A DNA stretch of 15,320 nt, taken from NCBI GenBank assembly GCA_023427545.1, contig JAEZBF010000047.1:1-15320 (forward strand), given 5' to 3'. Source of the DNA: Pseudomonadota bacterium (GTDB taxonomy: Bacteria > Pseudomonadota > Alphaproteobacteria > Rhizobiales > Devosiaceae). The position numbers and the translations under genes are program-made. Positions 7,808 to 15,320 of the stretch are shown here, one piece after another (positions within the stretch are counted from its first letter, which is position 1; every line of letters starts with the position of its first letter). The notes beneath the pieces were generated by a model. The model was not told the DNA's origin and ran no database searches. It saw only the letters and a list, made by a program, of their open reading frames with translations.

Positions 7808-9481
7808 CTAGATGATGCGCCCAATATAGGCATTAAACGGCGGCAAGCTCAACGAACCACCCTCCGGCTCGGCCGCGACGCCCGGTGCGTTGATCGCTTC
7901 CACCGAGACCCCGGCGGGGAGCTGGAACGTGGCGTCGGCGTCGGACATGTTGAAGACGCAGAGGATGGCCTCGTTGCCCAGGCGGCGGATGAAGGCCAGC
8001 ACCGTGTCCGGAGCGTCGACGAGCTCCAGCGTGCCCTTGCCCAGCGCCGGGTGGGCCCTGCGGAAAACCAGCATCGCGCGATAGAACTGCAGCACCGAGT
8101 CAGGATTGGCGAGCTGCTGATCGACCGCGCGCATCAGGTGGTTGTTGGGCACCGGGAGCCAGGCGCGGGGCGCGGTGGAGAAGCCACCGAGATGCGCCGC
8201 CGCCTGCCAGACCATCGGGGTGCGGGCGCCGTCGCGGCCCTTGAACTCGGGCCAGAACTCGATGCCGTAGGGATCGACGAGGTCCTCGAAGGCGAGCTCG
8301 GCTTCGGGCAGCCCGAGTTCCTCACCCTGGTAGACGCAGACCGAGCCGCGCATGGTCATCAGCAGCATGGCGGAGAGGCGGGTGAAGGCCTCCTGATGCT
8401 CGCGAACGGCCCAGCGGCTGACATGGCGCACCACGTCGTGGTTCGAAAAGGCGAGGCAGATCCAGCCCTCGGGCGCCTTTTCCTCGGTGGTCCTGATCGC
8501 GGTGCGGAAGTGCTGCGCGCTGAAGGCGCCTCCGAGATAGTCGAAGGTGTAGCACATGTGCAGCCGGTCGTTGCCGGAGGTGTAGGCGGCCATGACCTCG
8601 AGCTGGTGCTGGCTGTCGCCGATCTCGCCGACCGTGGTGGTGCCGGGGTACTGGTCCATCATCGCGCGCAGGCGCTTGAGGAACTCGATGTTTTCCGGCT
8701 GGCTCTTGTCGTAGAGGTGTTCCTGGAAATTATAGGGGTTCACGGCAGGCGCGGTGGAGGCGTTGAAATCCTCCGGCCGGACGACCGGATTGGACTCCAA
8801 CCCCTTGGAATGGAAGTAGAAGTTGACGGTGTCGAGCCGGAACCCGTCCACCCCACGCTCCAGCCAGAAGCGCATGTCGGAGAGCAGCGCGTCCTGTACG
8901 GCGGGATTGTGGAAGTTGAGGTCGGGCTGGGAAGCGAGGAAGTTGTGCAGGTAGTACTGCATGCGGCGGCTGTCCCAGGCCCAGGCGGAACCACCGAAGA
9001 TCGAGAGCCAGTTGTTCGGCGGCGTCCCGTCGGGCTTGGGATCGGCCCAGACGTACCAGTCGGCGCGCTCGTTGGTCTTGGACAGCCGGCTTTCGGCGAA
9101 CCAGGGATGCCGGTCGGAGGTGTGGCTGATCACCTGGTCGATGATGACCTTGAGCCCGAGGCCATGGGCCTTCTGCAGCAGCCGGTCGAAATCGCCGAGG
9201 GTGCCGAAGATCGGATCGACATCGCGATAGTTCGAGACGTCGTAGCCGAAGTCGCGCATGGGTGAGGTGAAGAACGGCGAGAGCCAGATCGCGTCGACAC
9301 CGAGGTCGGAGACGTAGCCGAGCCGCTCGGTGATGCCGACGAGGTCGCCGATGCCGTCGCCGTTGTGATCCTGGAAGGAGCGCGGATAGATCTGGTAGAT
9401 CACCGCCCCACGCCACCAGTCCTTGTCAGTCGTCGGGCCCGGCGCCGTCTTCGGCTCCGTCATCAGCTGCGTGGCGGTCAC
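7808..9481 (-). CDS. aglA: Cytoplasmic alpha-glucosidase, GH13
   Basis: A 557-residue GH13 enzyme of the oligo-1,6-glucosidase/alpha-glucosidase subgroup that hydrolyses imported alpha-glucosides such as maltose, sucrose or trehalose analogues to glucose. It has no signal peptide. Conserved regions, numbered from the GTG start: DQVISHTSD (region I), nucleophile D217 in GFRLDTVN (II), acid/base E286 in TVGEIGD (III) and D349 in FSNHD (IV). The early QIYPRSFQDHNGDGIGDLVG block is also canonical. The start is set at GTG 9481 because GGAG lies seven bases upstream. An internal ATG at 9463 has no such site, and the frame is open to 9505. It is the first gene of an aglA-aglK unit, divergent from aglR, with a LacI-type operator in the shared region. 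Confidence 0.93.
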   Translation of the reverse strand: MTATQLMTEPKTAPGPTTDKDWWRGAVIYQIYPRSFQDHNGDGIGDLVGITERLGYVSDLGVDAIWLSPFFTSPMRDFGYDVSNYRDVDPIFGTLGDFDRLLQKAHGLGLKVIIDQVISHTSDRHPWFAESRLSKTNERADWYVWADPKPDGTPPNNWLSIFGGSAWAWDSRRMQYYLHNFLASQPDLNFHNPAVQDALLSDMRFWLERGVDGFRLDTVNFYFHSKGLESNPVVRPEDFNASTAPAVNPYNFQEHLYDKSQPENIEFLKRLRAMMDQYPGTTTVGEIGDSQHQLEVMAAYTSGNDRLHMCYTFDYLGGAFSAQHFRTAIRTTEEKAPEGWICLAFSNHDVVRHVSRWAVREHQEAFTRLSAMLLMTMRGSVCVYQGEELGLPEAELAFEDLVDPYGIEFWPEFKGRDGARTPMVWQAAAHLGGFSTAPRAWLPVPNNHLMRAVDQQLANPDSVLQFYRAMLVFRRAHPALGKGTLELVDAPDTVLAFIRRLGNEAILCVFNMSDADATFQLPAGVSVEAINAPGVAAEPEGGSLSLPPFNAYIGRII

Positions 9482-9538
9482 CGCAGATCTCCAGGAAAGG
9501 GGCACGCGCGGTGCCCCGGCTGGGGGCTCCCGCGACGT

Positions 9539-9566
9539 TTGCCAAAACGTTTTAGTAAGCTATCCT
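9539..9566 (+). promoter_or_regulatory. Putative aglR promoter overlapping the operator
   Basis: TTGCCA (9539-9544), a 16-base spacer and TATCCT (9561-9566) form a plausible housekeeping promoter pointing to aglR. The CG-centred palindrome lies across its -35 and spacer, which is how autorepression by AglR would work. A clear minus-strand promoter for aglA was not found by eye. Confidence 0.4.
9542..9555. promoter_or_regulatory. AglR operator between aglA and aglR
   Basis: CCAAAACGTTTTAG is a CG-centred palindrome typical of LacI-family operators. It differs at one position from the perfect site upstream of aglE (14595-14608). It sits 61 bases from the aglA start and 87 from the aglR start, so one site could control both divergent genes. 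Confidence 0.75.
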
Positions 9567-9642
9567 TTAGCCAAGGAGCCGGCCCAGCGTCAACTCCGGG
9601 GGGGAGGCGCGACGCACCCGGCGCTGCCAGGATAAGCGTTGA

Positions 9643-10731
9643 GTGGCAAGAGTTTACCGGCCGACGCCAGCCGTTACCCACGCCCGATCAGGGGCGCCGG
9701 GGCGCAATGTCACGATCAAGCATCTCGCCGCCGAGCTCGGCCTGAGCATCACCACCATTTCGCGGGCGCTGAACGGCTACCCGGACGTCGGCCACGCGAC
9801 GCGCGACCGCATTGCCGAGGCGGCGCGACGGATGGGCTACAGGCCGAACCGGAATGCGCAACGGCTGGTGCGGGGGCGCACGCACAACCTCGCGTGGGTG
9901 CAGTCGGATAACGACCGGAAGTTCGTCGATCCGCACTTCGTGGAGGTGATGGCGGGGGTGCTGCGCGGCGCGCGGGCGGGCAATTACGACCTCGTCATGA
10001 GCAGCGACACGCCCGAGCACGAGCTCGCGATCTACGACCGGTATGTGAACGACAACAGCGTGGACGGCTTCATCGTCGACCTGCCGCAAGAGGACGATAC
10101 GCGCGTCGCCTATCTGCAGCGGATGGGCCGGCCGTTCGTGGTGCACGGGCGGACGCGGATGGATGCGGACTACGGCTGGGTGGACATCGACAACTACGGC
10201 AACTTCTACCGGCTTACGCGCCTGCTCATCGCGAACGGGCACCGGCGCATCGCCTTCATCAACGGCGACGAGACTTTCACCTATGCGCTGTTCCGGCGGC
10301 GGGGGGTATTCGATGCCGTGGCCGATGCCGGGCTGCCGCCCGAGACGGTGACGGTGCACAACTCGATGCATCCGATGGGCGAGGCAGGGTTCAAGCTGAG
10401 CACCCGGGCGCTCGAGGATGGAGACGTAACCGCCCTGCTCTACTCATCGGCGCTGATGGCGGTCGAAGGTCACGCGGCGGTAGTCCGTGCGGGGCGGCGC
10501 GTGACCATCGCGACCATGGACGACGAGCTGCACTACCTCGATCTCAGCCCGTTCGCGGGCGCGTTCTCGTACGTGCGCTCGTCGCTGCGCGATGCCGGTG
10601 CGGCTTTGATCGCCGAGCTGATCCGCCAGTGCGAGGATGCTGAGCCGCGGGGCACGTTGATCCCGTCGAGCTTTCACATCGCCGCAGATCTGGACGCCAG
10701 CGGGATCGACGAACCGGTGCGCGGCGCCTGA
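9643..10731 (+). CDS. aglR: LacI-family regulator of the agl genes
   Basis: A 362-residue LacI/GalR-family transcription factor. The DNA-binding helix-turn-helix lies at about residues 22-70 (VTIKHLAAELGLSITTISRA, then GYRPNRNAQRLVRG as hinge). A periplasmic-binding-protein-like effector domain follows (VDGFIVDLP, WVDIDNYGNFYRLTRLLIAN, GHRRIAFINGD). About 21 residues precede the HTH, which is longer than usual. The GTG at 9643 is nonetheless the only credible start, because a stop codon (TGA) sits immediately before it; AGGA lies ten bases upstream. Its effector is probably an alpha-glucoside or derivative (inference from neighbours). It converges on aglG with an 18-base gap. The two CG-centred palindromes in the locus are its likely targets, with autoregulation. 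Confidence 0.92.
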   Translation: MARVYRPTPAVTHARSGAPGRNVTIKHLAAELGLSITTISRALNGYPDVGHATRDRIAEAARRMGYRPNRNAQRLVRGRTHNLAWVQSDNDRKFVDPHFVEVMAGVLRGARAGNYDLVMSSDTPEHELAIYDRYVNDNSVDGFIVDLPQEDDTRVAYLQRMGRPFVVHGRTRMDADYGWVDIDNYGNFYRLTRLLIANGHRRIAFINGDETFTYALFRRRGVFDAVADAGLPPETVTVHNSMHPMGEAGFKLSTRALEDGDVTALLYSSALMAVEGHAAVVRAGRRVTIATMDDELHYLDLSPFAGAFSYVRSSLRDAGAALIAELIRQCEDAEPRGTLIPSSFHIAADLDASGIDEPVRGA

Positions 10732-10749
10732 CCGAGCTCGATGCGGCTC

Positions 10750-11964
10750 TTACTTCACGGAGCCGGCCAGCAGCCCGCGGACGAAGTAGCGCTGCAGCGA
10801 GAAGAAGACGATCAGCGGCACGATGATGGTGATGAACGCGGCTGCGGTCAGCAGTTCCCAGTTGTCGCCGCGGGTGCCGAGCAGGTTCACGAGGCGCGCG
10901 GTCAGCACCAGCTTATCGTTCTGCGAGCCGAGGAAGATGAGAGCGACGAGCAGGTCGTTCCAAATCCAGAGGAACTGGAAGATCGCAAAGGATGCGAGCG
11001 CCGGGAAGGAGAGCGGCAGCACCATGGTGGTGAAGATCTGGAAGTGGCTGGCGCCGTCGATGCGGGCAGATTCCATGATCTCCTTGGGCAGGCCGACCAT
11101 GTAGTTGCGCAGCAGGTAGATCGCGAGCGGCAGGCCGAAGGCTGTATGCGCCAGCCAGACACCGAAATACCCCTTGCTGTCGGTGCCGAAGATGCTGGCG
11201 ACGCCGTTGTACATGCGCAGCATGGGGATGAGCGACATCTGCAGCGGTACAACGATGAGTCCGACGACGACGGCGATGATGAGGCCACGACCCGGGAAGC
11301 GCATCCAGGCCAGGGCATAAGCGGCGAAGGCCGAAATCAGGATGGGTATGATCGTTGCGGGGATCGCGACGGTGATCGAGTTGATGAAGGACTGCGACAG
11401 CCCGGCCGCGGTCAGCACCGCCACGTAGTTCTGGAACGTGAACCGTGGCGGAGTGCCGGCGACGAAGAGGATGCGCGGCCCACCGCGGTGGGTGAACTCG
11501 GTCGGCGATGTCCAGACGTAGTCGCCATTCTCGCTGACGGTCAGCGAGCCGCCCTGCTGCAGGGTAATGGTCGAGCCCGGCTGGTTGTCGTTGATGGTGG
11601 CATTGGTCGCGCCAAAGCTGATGATCCGCGCCGTATGCGCCGTCGCGCCGCTGAAGAGGTTGCCGCGGATAACATACTGGCCGTTCTCCTGGACCTGCTC
11701 GCCGGCGGCGCCCAGGCGCGACTGCTGGAGGGTCGTGGAGGGGGCGAGCGAGGTCCACCAGCCGGAGGCGGCGAGCTGATCGGGATCGCGGAGCGACGAG
11801 ATCAGCAGGCCGGCGGTAGGAAACGTCCAAAGAAGGACGAGGAAGAGAAGAGCAAGGTGGGCGGCGAGCCGGCCGAGGCTCAGCCCACCCAGTAAGGGAC
11901 GCGGCGTCGCGGCGACGTCGCGGGGAATTTCGGTGCCTTCGGTGACTGGGGCGGTGACGGTCAT
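10750..11964 (-). CDS. aglG: Alpha-glucoside ABC transporter permease
   Basis: A 404-residue MalG-type inner-membrane permease. The first membrane helix is at about 33-57 and five more lie between about 190 and 392. The EAA loop that docks on AglK reads ESARIDGASHFQIF (298-311). Typical MalG proteins are near 280 residues; the extra length is an insertion at about 68-172 between the first and second helices, hence periplasmic. It is rich in Gly, Thr, Asn and Ser with a beta-strand character (STITLQQGGSLTVSENGDYV). An enlarged AglG is a family feature of rhizobial agl systems. Start: ATG 11964-11962 overlaps the aglF stop by one base (TGATG), so translation is probably coupled. It is the last gene of aglEFG and converges on aglR. 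Confidence 0.93.
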   Translation of the reverse strand: MTVTAPVTEGTEIPRDVAATPRPLLGGLSLGRLAAHLALLFLVLLWTFPTAGLLISSLRDPDQLAASGWWTSLAPSTTLQQSRLGAAGEQVQENGQYVIRGNLFSGATAHTARIISFGATNATINDNQPGSTITLQQGGSLTVSENGDYVWTSPTEFTHRGGPRILFVAGTPPRFTFQNYVAVLTAAGLSQSFINSITVAIPATIIPILISAFAAYALAWMRFPGRGLIIAVVVGLIVVPLQMSLIPMLRMYNGVASIFGTDSKGYFGVWLAHTAFGLPLAIYLLRNYMVGLPKEIMESARIDGASHFQIFTTMVLPLSFPALASFAIFQFLWIWNDLLVALIFLGSQNDKLVLTARLVNLLGTRGDNWELLTAAAFITIIVPLIVFFSLQRYFVRGLLAGSVK

Positions 11965-12977
11965 CAGCGGGTCCCCTCTTCCGCGGTCGCCCGACGGATG
12001 TTCCAGATCATGATCGGCATGACCGCGAGCATGATGACCACGGCCACCGTCGAGCCGCGGCCGAAGTCGCCGCTGCGGAACATCCAAGAGTACATGAAGT
12101 TGGCGAGCACCTGGGTCTGGAACTCGCCATTGGTCATGGCGAAGACGATGTCGAACACCTTGAGGACCGTGATGGTGATCGTCGTCCAGACCACGATGAT
12201 GGTGCCCCAGATCTGGGGGATCATGATGTCGAAGAAGATGCGGAAGTCATTGGCGCCGTCGATGCGTGCTGCTTCGAGCGTCTCCTCCGGAATGCCGCGC
12301 AGGGCTGCGGAAAGAATGACCATGGCAAAGCCGGTCTGGATCCAGATCAGGATCACCATCAGCAGGATGGAGTTCCAGAACGGGATGGTGATCCATGCCT
12401 GCGGCGGGAAGCCCAGGCCAGTGACCAGCGCGTTGAGCGCGCCGATCTGCTCCTGTCCTGGCCCGCGATAGGAGTAGATGAACTTCCAGATCACCGAGGC
12501 GCCGACGAACGAGATCGCCATCGGCATAAAGATCAGCGATTTGGCAATGTTACCCCACCAAAGCCGGTCTGCGAGGACGGCGATCACCAAGCCGAAGGCG
12601 GTGGCGAAGAACGGGACGATGATGAGCCAGAGCAGGTTGTTGAATACCGACTGGCGGAAATTGCCGTCGTTGATGGCCCACAGGTAGTTGTCGAGGCCGA
12701 TGAAGCGCTGACCGAACTTGTCAAACAGACTCAGGCGGATCGTGTCGAAAACGGGATAGACGAGATAGACCGTCAGGAACAGCAGCGCCGGGAGCAGGAA
12801 CAGCCAGGGCCGGACCTGCGAGCGACGCGAGTCCCGCCGCGTCATCTCATCGGGCGCCATTGCGGAGTTGGAGGCAAGCAGGCGGTCCAGCAGCCAGTTG
12901 CTACCCCAGAAATAGACGAAGCAGGCCGCCAACGCGATGAGGACGGCGATGACCGCCCCAATAACCTGCTCGATCAT
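11964..12977 (-). CDS. aglF: Alpha-glucoside ABC transporter permease
   Basis: A 337-residue MalF-type inner-membrane permease that pairs with AglG. Membrane segments are visible at about 4-24, 58-80, 112-137, 145-168, 200-222, 257-280 and near 305-325. The EAA loop reads EAARIDGANDFRIFF (235-249). The ATG at 12977 follows a GGGGGGAG purine run. It lies 96 bases downstream of aglE, separated by a strong hairpin, and its TGA overlaps the aglG ATG by one base. With AglG it forms the translocation channel for alpha-glucosides delivered by AglE. Confidence 0.93.
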   Translation of the reverse strand: MIEQVIGAVIAVLIALAACFVYFWGSNWLLDRLLASNSAMAPDEMTRRDSRRSQVRPWLFLLPALLFLTVYLVYPVFDTIRLSLFDKFGQRFIGLDNYLWAINDGNFRQSVFNNLLWLIIVPFFATAFGLVIAVLADRLWWGNIAKSLIFMPMAISFVGASVIWKFIYSYRGPGQEQIGALNALVTGLGFPPQAWITIPFWNSILLMVILIWIQTGFAMVILSAALRGIPEETLEAARIDGANDFRIFFDIMIPQIWGTIIVVWTTITITVLKVFDIVFAMTNGEFQTQVLANFMYSWMFRSGDFGRGSTVAVVIMLAVMPIMIWNIRRATAEEGTR

Positions 12978-13034
12978 GGCTCCCCCCGTTCACCCGGCCG
13001 GGCAACCGCCCATTGTCCGCCGGGTCAGCATAGC

Positions 13035-13059
13035 GGACTCGGCGCAGAGCGCCGAGTCC
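13035..13059 (-). other. Intercistronic hairpin between aglE and aglF
   Basis: GGACTCGGCGC / GCGCCGAGTCC form a perfect 11-bp GC-rich stem around a 3-base loop, starting 14 bases after the aglE stop. No T-run follows on the minus strand, so full termination is unlikely. It more likely protects the aglE mRNA from 3' decay or attenuates read-through, as hairpins after binding-protein genes such as malE are known to do. Bases 12992-13025 hold a second, weaker pairing (ACCCGGC / GCCGGGT). Confidence 0.75.
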
Positions 13060-13073
13060 ATGATTGAAGCCGG

Positions 13074-14450
13074 CTAGAGCGCGTCCCAAGCCTTCTGGAT
13101 CTGGTCGGCGACTTCCTGAGCGGACTTGCCGTTCACAAAGTCGACCATGCCGGTCCAGAATGCGCCCGCACCGATCGCACCGGGCATCATGCCCGAGCCG
13201 TCGAAGCGGAAGGTGGTGGCATTCAGCAGGATCTGCCCCTGATCCTTCAGCGCCTGGCTCGAGTAGACTTCCGTGTTGGCGCTCTTGAGCGCGGTCAGGA
13301 AGCTCGAGTTCGGCTGGGCCATCCAGATTTCATGCGCAATCGGGGTCTGGAGGTACTCGATGAAGGCGCGAGCCGCCGGCGAGTCCTTGGTGATCGCGGC
13401 GAGAACGCCGGAGCCGAGGACCGGATTGCCGAGATCGGGCTTGCTGGCATAGGGCGGCATGTAGAAGAAGTCGTAGTCGGTACCGGCCTGGCTGCCCTCG
13501 GGGAAGAACGAGGCGATGAACGACGCCTGGTGATGCAGGTAGCACTGCGGCGGAACGGTGAAGAGACCCTTGGGGCTGTCACCGAAGGCAGTTGTTGCGA
13601 CCGCCGCGGTGCCGCCGGCGACCTTCTTGTCGTCCTTGGCGATCGAGCCGAAGAAGTCGATGGCTTCGACGACCTTGGGATCGTTGAACTTGACTTCGTT
13701 CGTGACCCAGCCGTCGTAGACCTCGGGTGTCTGGGTGCGGAGCATGATGTCTTCGATCCAGTCGGTCGCCGGCCAGCCAGTGGCGCCGCCCGATTCAAGG
13801 CCGATGCACCACGGGGTGCCGCCGTCTGCGATGATCTTGTCCTGGAGGGCGATCAGCTCCTCCATGGTCTTGGGAACCTCGTAGCCCTTCTCCGCGAAGT
13901 TGTCGGGCGAGTACCACACCAGCGACTTCACTTCCTGCTTGAAGGGGAAGGCGTACTGGTGCTTCGTCCCGTCCTTACCGGCGAACTGGCCGAGGGCAGC
14001 CCAGGACGAGCCGGCGGCGTAGTTCTCTTCGATCCACTTGGTGGCGTCGTCGCCGAGGTCGGTCAGCGCGCCCTGCTTGGCGAAGTCGGCCAGCAGGCCG
14101 GGCTGGGGCAGCAGCGTGATGTTGTTGGGGCTGCCGGCGGCAATATCAATGCGCGCCTGCTCCTCGTAGTTCGGCGAAGAGCCGAGCTGGACATCAACGC
14201 CGGTCGCATCCTCGAAGTAGGAGACCACGGCGGCCCACTGCGGTGCATCGCCCGGATCATCGCGCCAGGGGCTCCAGACTGTCAGCGACTGGCCCTTGAG
14301 GTCGGCATGGGCAGCGGCGAACTCGTCCAGGGACGCCCAGCTGAAGGCGCCCTCGCCCTTCGGGAACATCAAGTCCTGAGCCTGAACGGCGGAGACGGCG
14401 CCGACGACCATCGCAATGGCGGAGATACCCGCCAACAGACTTTTGTGCAT
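13074..14450 (-). CDS. aglE: Periplasmic alpha-glucoside-binding protein
   Basis: A 458-residue extracytoplasmic solute-binding protein (family 1, AglE type). It has a Sec signal peptide (MHKSLLAGISAIAMVVGAVS, cleavage near AVQA|QD) and no lipobox Cys, so it should be a soluble periplasmic protein. The mature part shows the sugar-binding pattern LTVWSPWRDD near the front, GVDVQLGSSPNYEEQARIDI, and many Trp and Tyr residues that could stack on sugars. The length fits AglE. ATG 14450 is preceded by GGAGG at seven bases; the frame is open upstream to 14705 but that stretch carries the leader and operator. It is the first gene of aglEFG, behind a perfect LacI-type operator and a leader of about 145 bases. 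Confidence 0.93.
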   Translation of the reverse strand: MHKSLLAGISAIAMVVGAVSAVQAQDLMFPKGEGAFSWASLDEFAAAHADLKGQSLTVWSPWRDDPGDAPQWAAVVSYFEDATGVDVQLGSSPNYEEQARIDIAAGSPNNITLLPQPGLLADFAKQGALTDLGDDATKWIEENYAAGSSWAALGQFAGKDGTKHQYAFPFKQEVKSLVWYSPDNFAEKGYEVPKTMEELIALQDKIIADGGTPWCIGLESGGATGWPATDWIEDIMLRTQTPEVYDGWVTNEVKFNDPKVVEAIDFFGSIAKDDKKVAGGTAAVATTAFGDSPKGLFTVPPQCYLHHQASFIASFFPEGSQAGTDYDFFYMPPYASKPDLGNPVLGSGVLAAITKDSPAARAFIEYLQTPIAHEIWMAQPNSSFLTALKSANTEVYSSQALKDQGQILLNATTFRFDGSGMMPGAIGAGAFWTGMVDFVNGKSAQEVADQIQKAWDAL

Positions 14451-14478
14451 GTGAAGTCCTCCCATCGCACAGTTGCGG

Positions 14479-14588
14479 CCCGGCGCGGTGCCGAGCCGGG
14501 GTGTCTTCTTGCCGCACGACACCAGAGCCGCGACCGCCCAGGGGCAGCCCGGTCTCATCATGCAGGCGGCGCTTGCGCGCTTGCGCCG
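14479..14588 (-). other. Structured aglE leader with two hairpins
   Basis: Two GC stems lie between the operator and the aglE start. CGGCGC/GCGCCG (14567-14588) has a 10-base loop that includes a tandem GCGCTTGC repeat. CCCGGC/GCCGGG (14479-14500) also has a 10-base loop. They could fold in the 5' leader if transcription starts near the operator. Neither is followed by a T-run. The whole 298-base stretch 14451-14748 has no gene. Confidence 0.35.
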
Positions 14589-14594
14589 ACTCTC

Positions 14595-14608
14595 CCAAAA
14601 CGTTTTGG
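14595..14608. promoter_or_regulatory. AglR operator upstream of aglE
   Basis: CCAAAACGTTTTGG is a perfect 14-bp CG-centred palindrome, the classic LacI-family operator form, 145 bases before the aglE ATG. It matches the site at 9542-9555 in 13 of 14 positions, which ties both transcription units to AglR. Confidence 0.85.
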
Positions 14609-14626
14609 AAGCTGCGTGGCTTCCAA
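14605..14626. repeat. Inverted repeat overlapping the aglE operator
   Basis: TTGGAAG / CTTCCAA form a perfect 7-bp inverted repeat with an 8-base spacer; its left arm shares bases with the operator's right end. It may bind a second regulator or be part of the promoter. I could not place convincing -35 and -10 boxes here. Confidence 0.45.
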
Positions 14627-14748
14627 CCGTGATCGGCTGAAAGTCACGCAAAGAACGGCGGTGAATTGACCGTCGCACAAAGCAAGTGCCTTGCCAAGCG
14701 GGCACTTACCGGACGCGCGGTACTGTAAAGAACTGCCTGCGCAGCCCA

Positions 14749-14979
14749 CTAATCGGCCAGTCCAAGCTTCTCGCGAAGGGTATCGATTCGCTTGGATGCT
14801 TCCGCCTTGGTCAGGTCGTCGGCGAAGCTCTGATCATCGTGCGCCTGCTCGCAGAGCGTCTTGAGGTAGGACGCCTGGGCGCCGGTCATCGGCTCATCGC
14901 CGGTCGTCCAATCATCCGGGTCCTTGATCGTGTTCGCACCGGGATCAGTCGCCGCCTTGGCGTTGGTATTGGCTGCCAT
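14749..14979 (-). CDS. DUF3072 family small protein
   Basis: A 76-residue acidic soluble protein. The conserved DUF3072 core is plain: DPDDWTTGDEPMTGAQASYL, then KTLCEQA, and LTKAEASKRIDTLREKLGL at the end, preceded by a variable Asn/Ala/Thr-rich lead. The family is small, cytoplasmic by sequence and of unknown function; many members are annotated only by this domain. I prefer the ATG at 14979 because the family often begins M-A/T-A-N-T. Two upstream ATGs (14997, 14994) have a GGGA before them and would add five or six residues. It stands between the GH1 gene and the agl genes on the same strand, with no functional link apparent. Confidence 0.85.
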   Translation of the reverse strand: MAANTNAKAATDPGANTIKDPDDWTTGDEPMTGAQASYLKTLCEQAHDDQSFADDLTKAEASKRIDTLREKLGLAD

Positions 14980-15041
14980 AACAGGTACTCGCATCATGGG
15001 TTTGTTCCCATAATGTTCTCACTCGCCGCAGGTTCCGTGAG

Positions 15042-15320
15042 CTAGCCAAGACGCGTGTTGTGGAGCATGCCCTGAAATGCGCGGTAGCTGGCCTTGGGCG
15101 TGCGCCGCTGCGTCTCGTAATCGACGTGCACGATGCCGAAGCGCGAGGCATAGCCCTCCGCCCATTCGTAGTTGTCGAGGAGGGACCAGGCGAAGTAGCC
15201 ACGTACATCGGCCCCCTGTTCGCGCGCATCGAGAACCGCCCTGAGGTGCCCGTCGTAGAAGGTGACGCGCCGCTCGTCGTTGTTCTCCGACATGCCGTTC
15301 TCCGTGACGTAAATCGGCAG
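15042..15320 (-). CDS. Beta-glucosidase, GH1, C-terminal part (runs off the window)
   Basis: Only the last 92 codons are present; the 5' part lies beyond 15320. The first residues in the window are LPIYVTENGMSE, the GH1 signature with the catalytic nucleophile Glu in TENG. Then come VRGYFAWSLLDNYEWAEGYASRFG, which holds the aglycone and glycone site residues (W-S-L-L-D-N-x-E-W), GIVHVDYETQRRTPKAS, and a normal C-terminus ending HNTRLG. GH1 enzymes of this type hydrolyse beta-glucosides such as cellobiose in the cytoplasm. It lies upstream of, and on the same strand as, the DUF3072 gene and aglE; a sugar-utilisation neighbourhood is likely. Whether it is co-regulated with agl cannot be seen. 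Confidence 0.93.
   Translation of the reverse strand: MPIYVTENGMSENNDERRVTFYDGHLRAVLDAREQGADVRGYFAWSLLDNYEWAEGYASRFGIVHVDYETQRRTPKASYRAFQGMLHNTRLG

Noticed and set aside
13332..14669. Plus-strand open frame of 445 codons opposite aglE, and similar frames at 6835-7815 and 8051-9265 opposite aglK and aglA
   Set aside because: They mirror genes with unambiguous family motifs, lack ribosome binding sites, and have unnatural composition rich in Gly, Arg, Val and Glu.

Overview
The window looks like chromosomal DNA from a GC-rich alphaproteobacterium, probably of the order Hyphomicrobiales (Rhizobiales). Three things point there: an alpha-glucoside (agl) uptake locus of the Rhizobium type, a tRNA-His with the alphaproteobacterial loss of G-1 (A73 and U72 instead), and small alphaproteobacterial families (DUF2147, DUF2161, DUF3072). 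A Devosia-like host would fit, but the sequence alone does not settle the genus.

Left part (1-2307): a sparse, partly decayed region. A secreted DUF2147 protein lies on the minus strand. It is followed on the plus strand by a compact unit: a 13-base match to the complement of the 16S rRNA 3' end used as a Shine-Dalgarno sequence, a 24-codon ORF, a hairpin and a Rho-independent terminator. Next is a frameshifted, internally deleted DUF2161 pseudogene. Three short minus-strand ORFs of low or moderate confidence follow, one of them a plausible single-pass membrane protein.

Middle part (2308-6757): an orphan inosose isomerase-like TIM-barrel gene (iolI-like) diverges from a secreted protein of unknown function. 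Then come tRNA-His(GTG) on the minus strand and an 852-residue PAS/histidine-kinase-like protein. The kinase-like protein has lost the phosphoacceptor His, the N-box Asn and the G1-box glycines, so it is probably a signalling pseudokinase. A 17-bp palindrome sits just upstream of it.

Right part (6754-14450): a complete alpha-glucoside utilisation locus. On the minus strand aglE (binding protein), aglF and aglG (permeases) form one unit, and aglA (GH13 alpha-glucosidase) and aglK (ATPase) form another. The plus-strand LacI-family gene aglR lies between the two units. CG-centred palindromes of LacI type lie before aglE (14595-14608) and in the aglA/aglR divergent region (9542-9555), so AglR probably controls both units and itself. 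AglE would capture alpha-glucosides in the periplasm, AglFG with the AglK ATPase would import them, and AglA would hydrolyse them in the cytoplasm. A strong hairpin between aglE and aglF probably helps set a high binding-protein-to-permease ratio.

Right edge (14749-15320): a small DUF3072 gene and the 3' end of a GH1 beta-glucosidase gene, both on the minus strand. The GH1 gene runs off the window. I see no insertion sequence, CRISPR array, prophage or attachment site.
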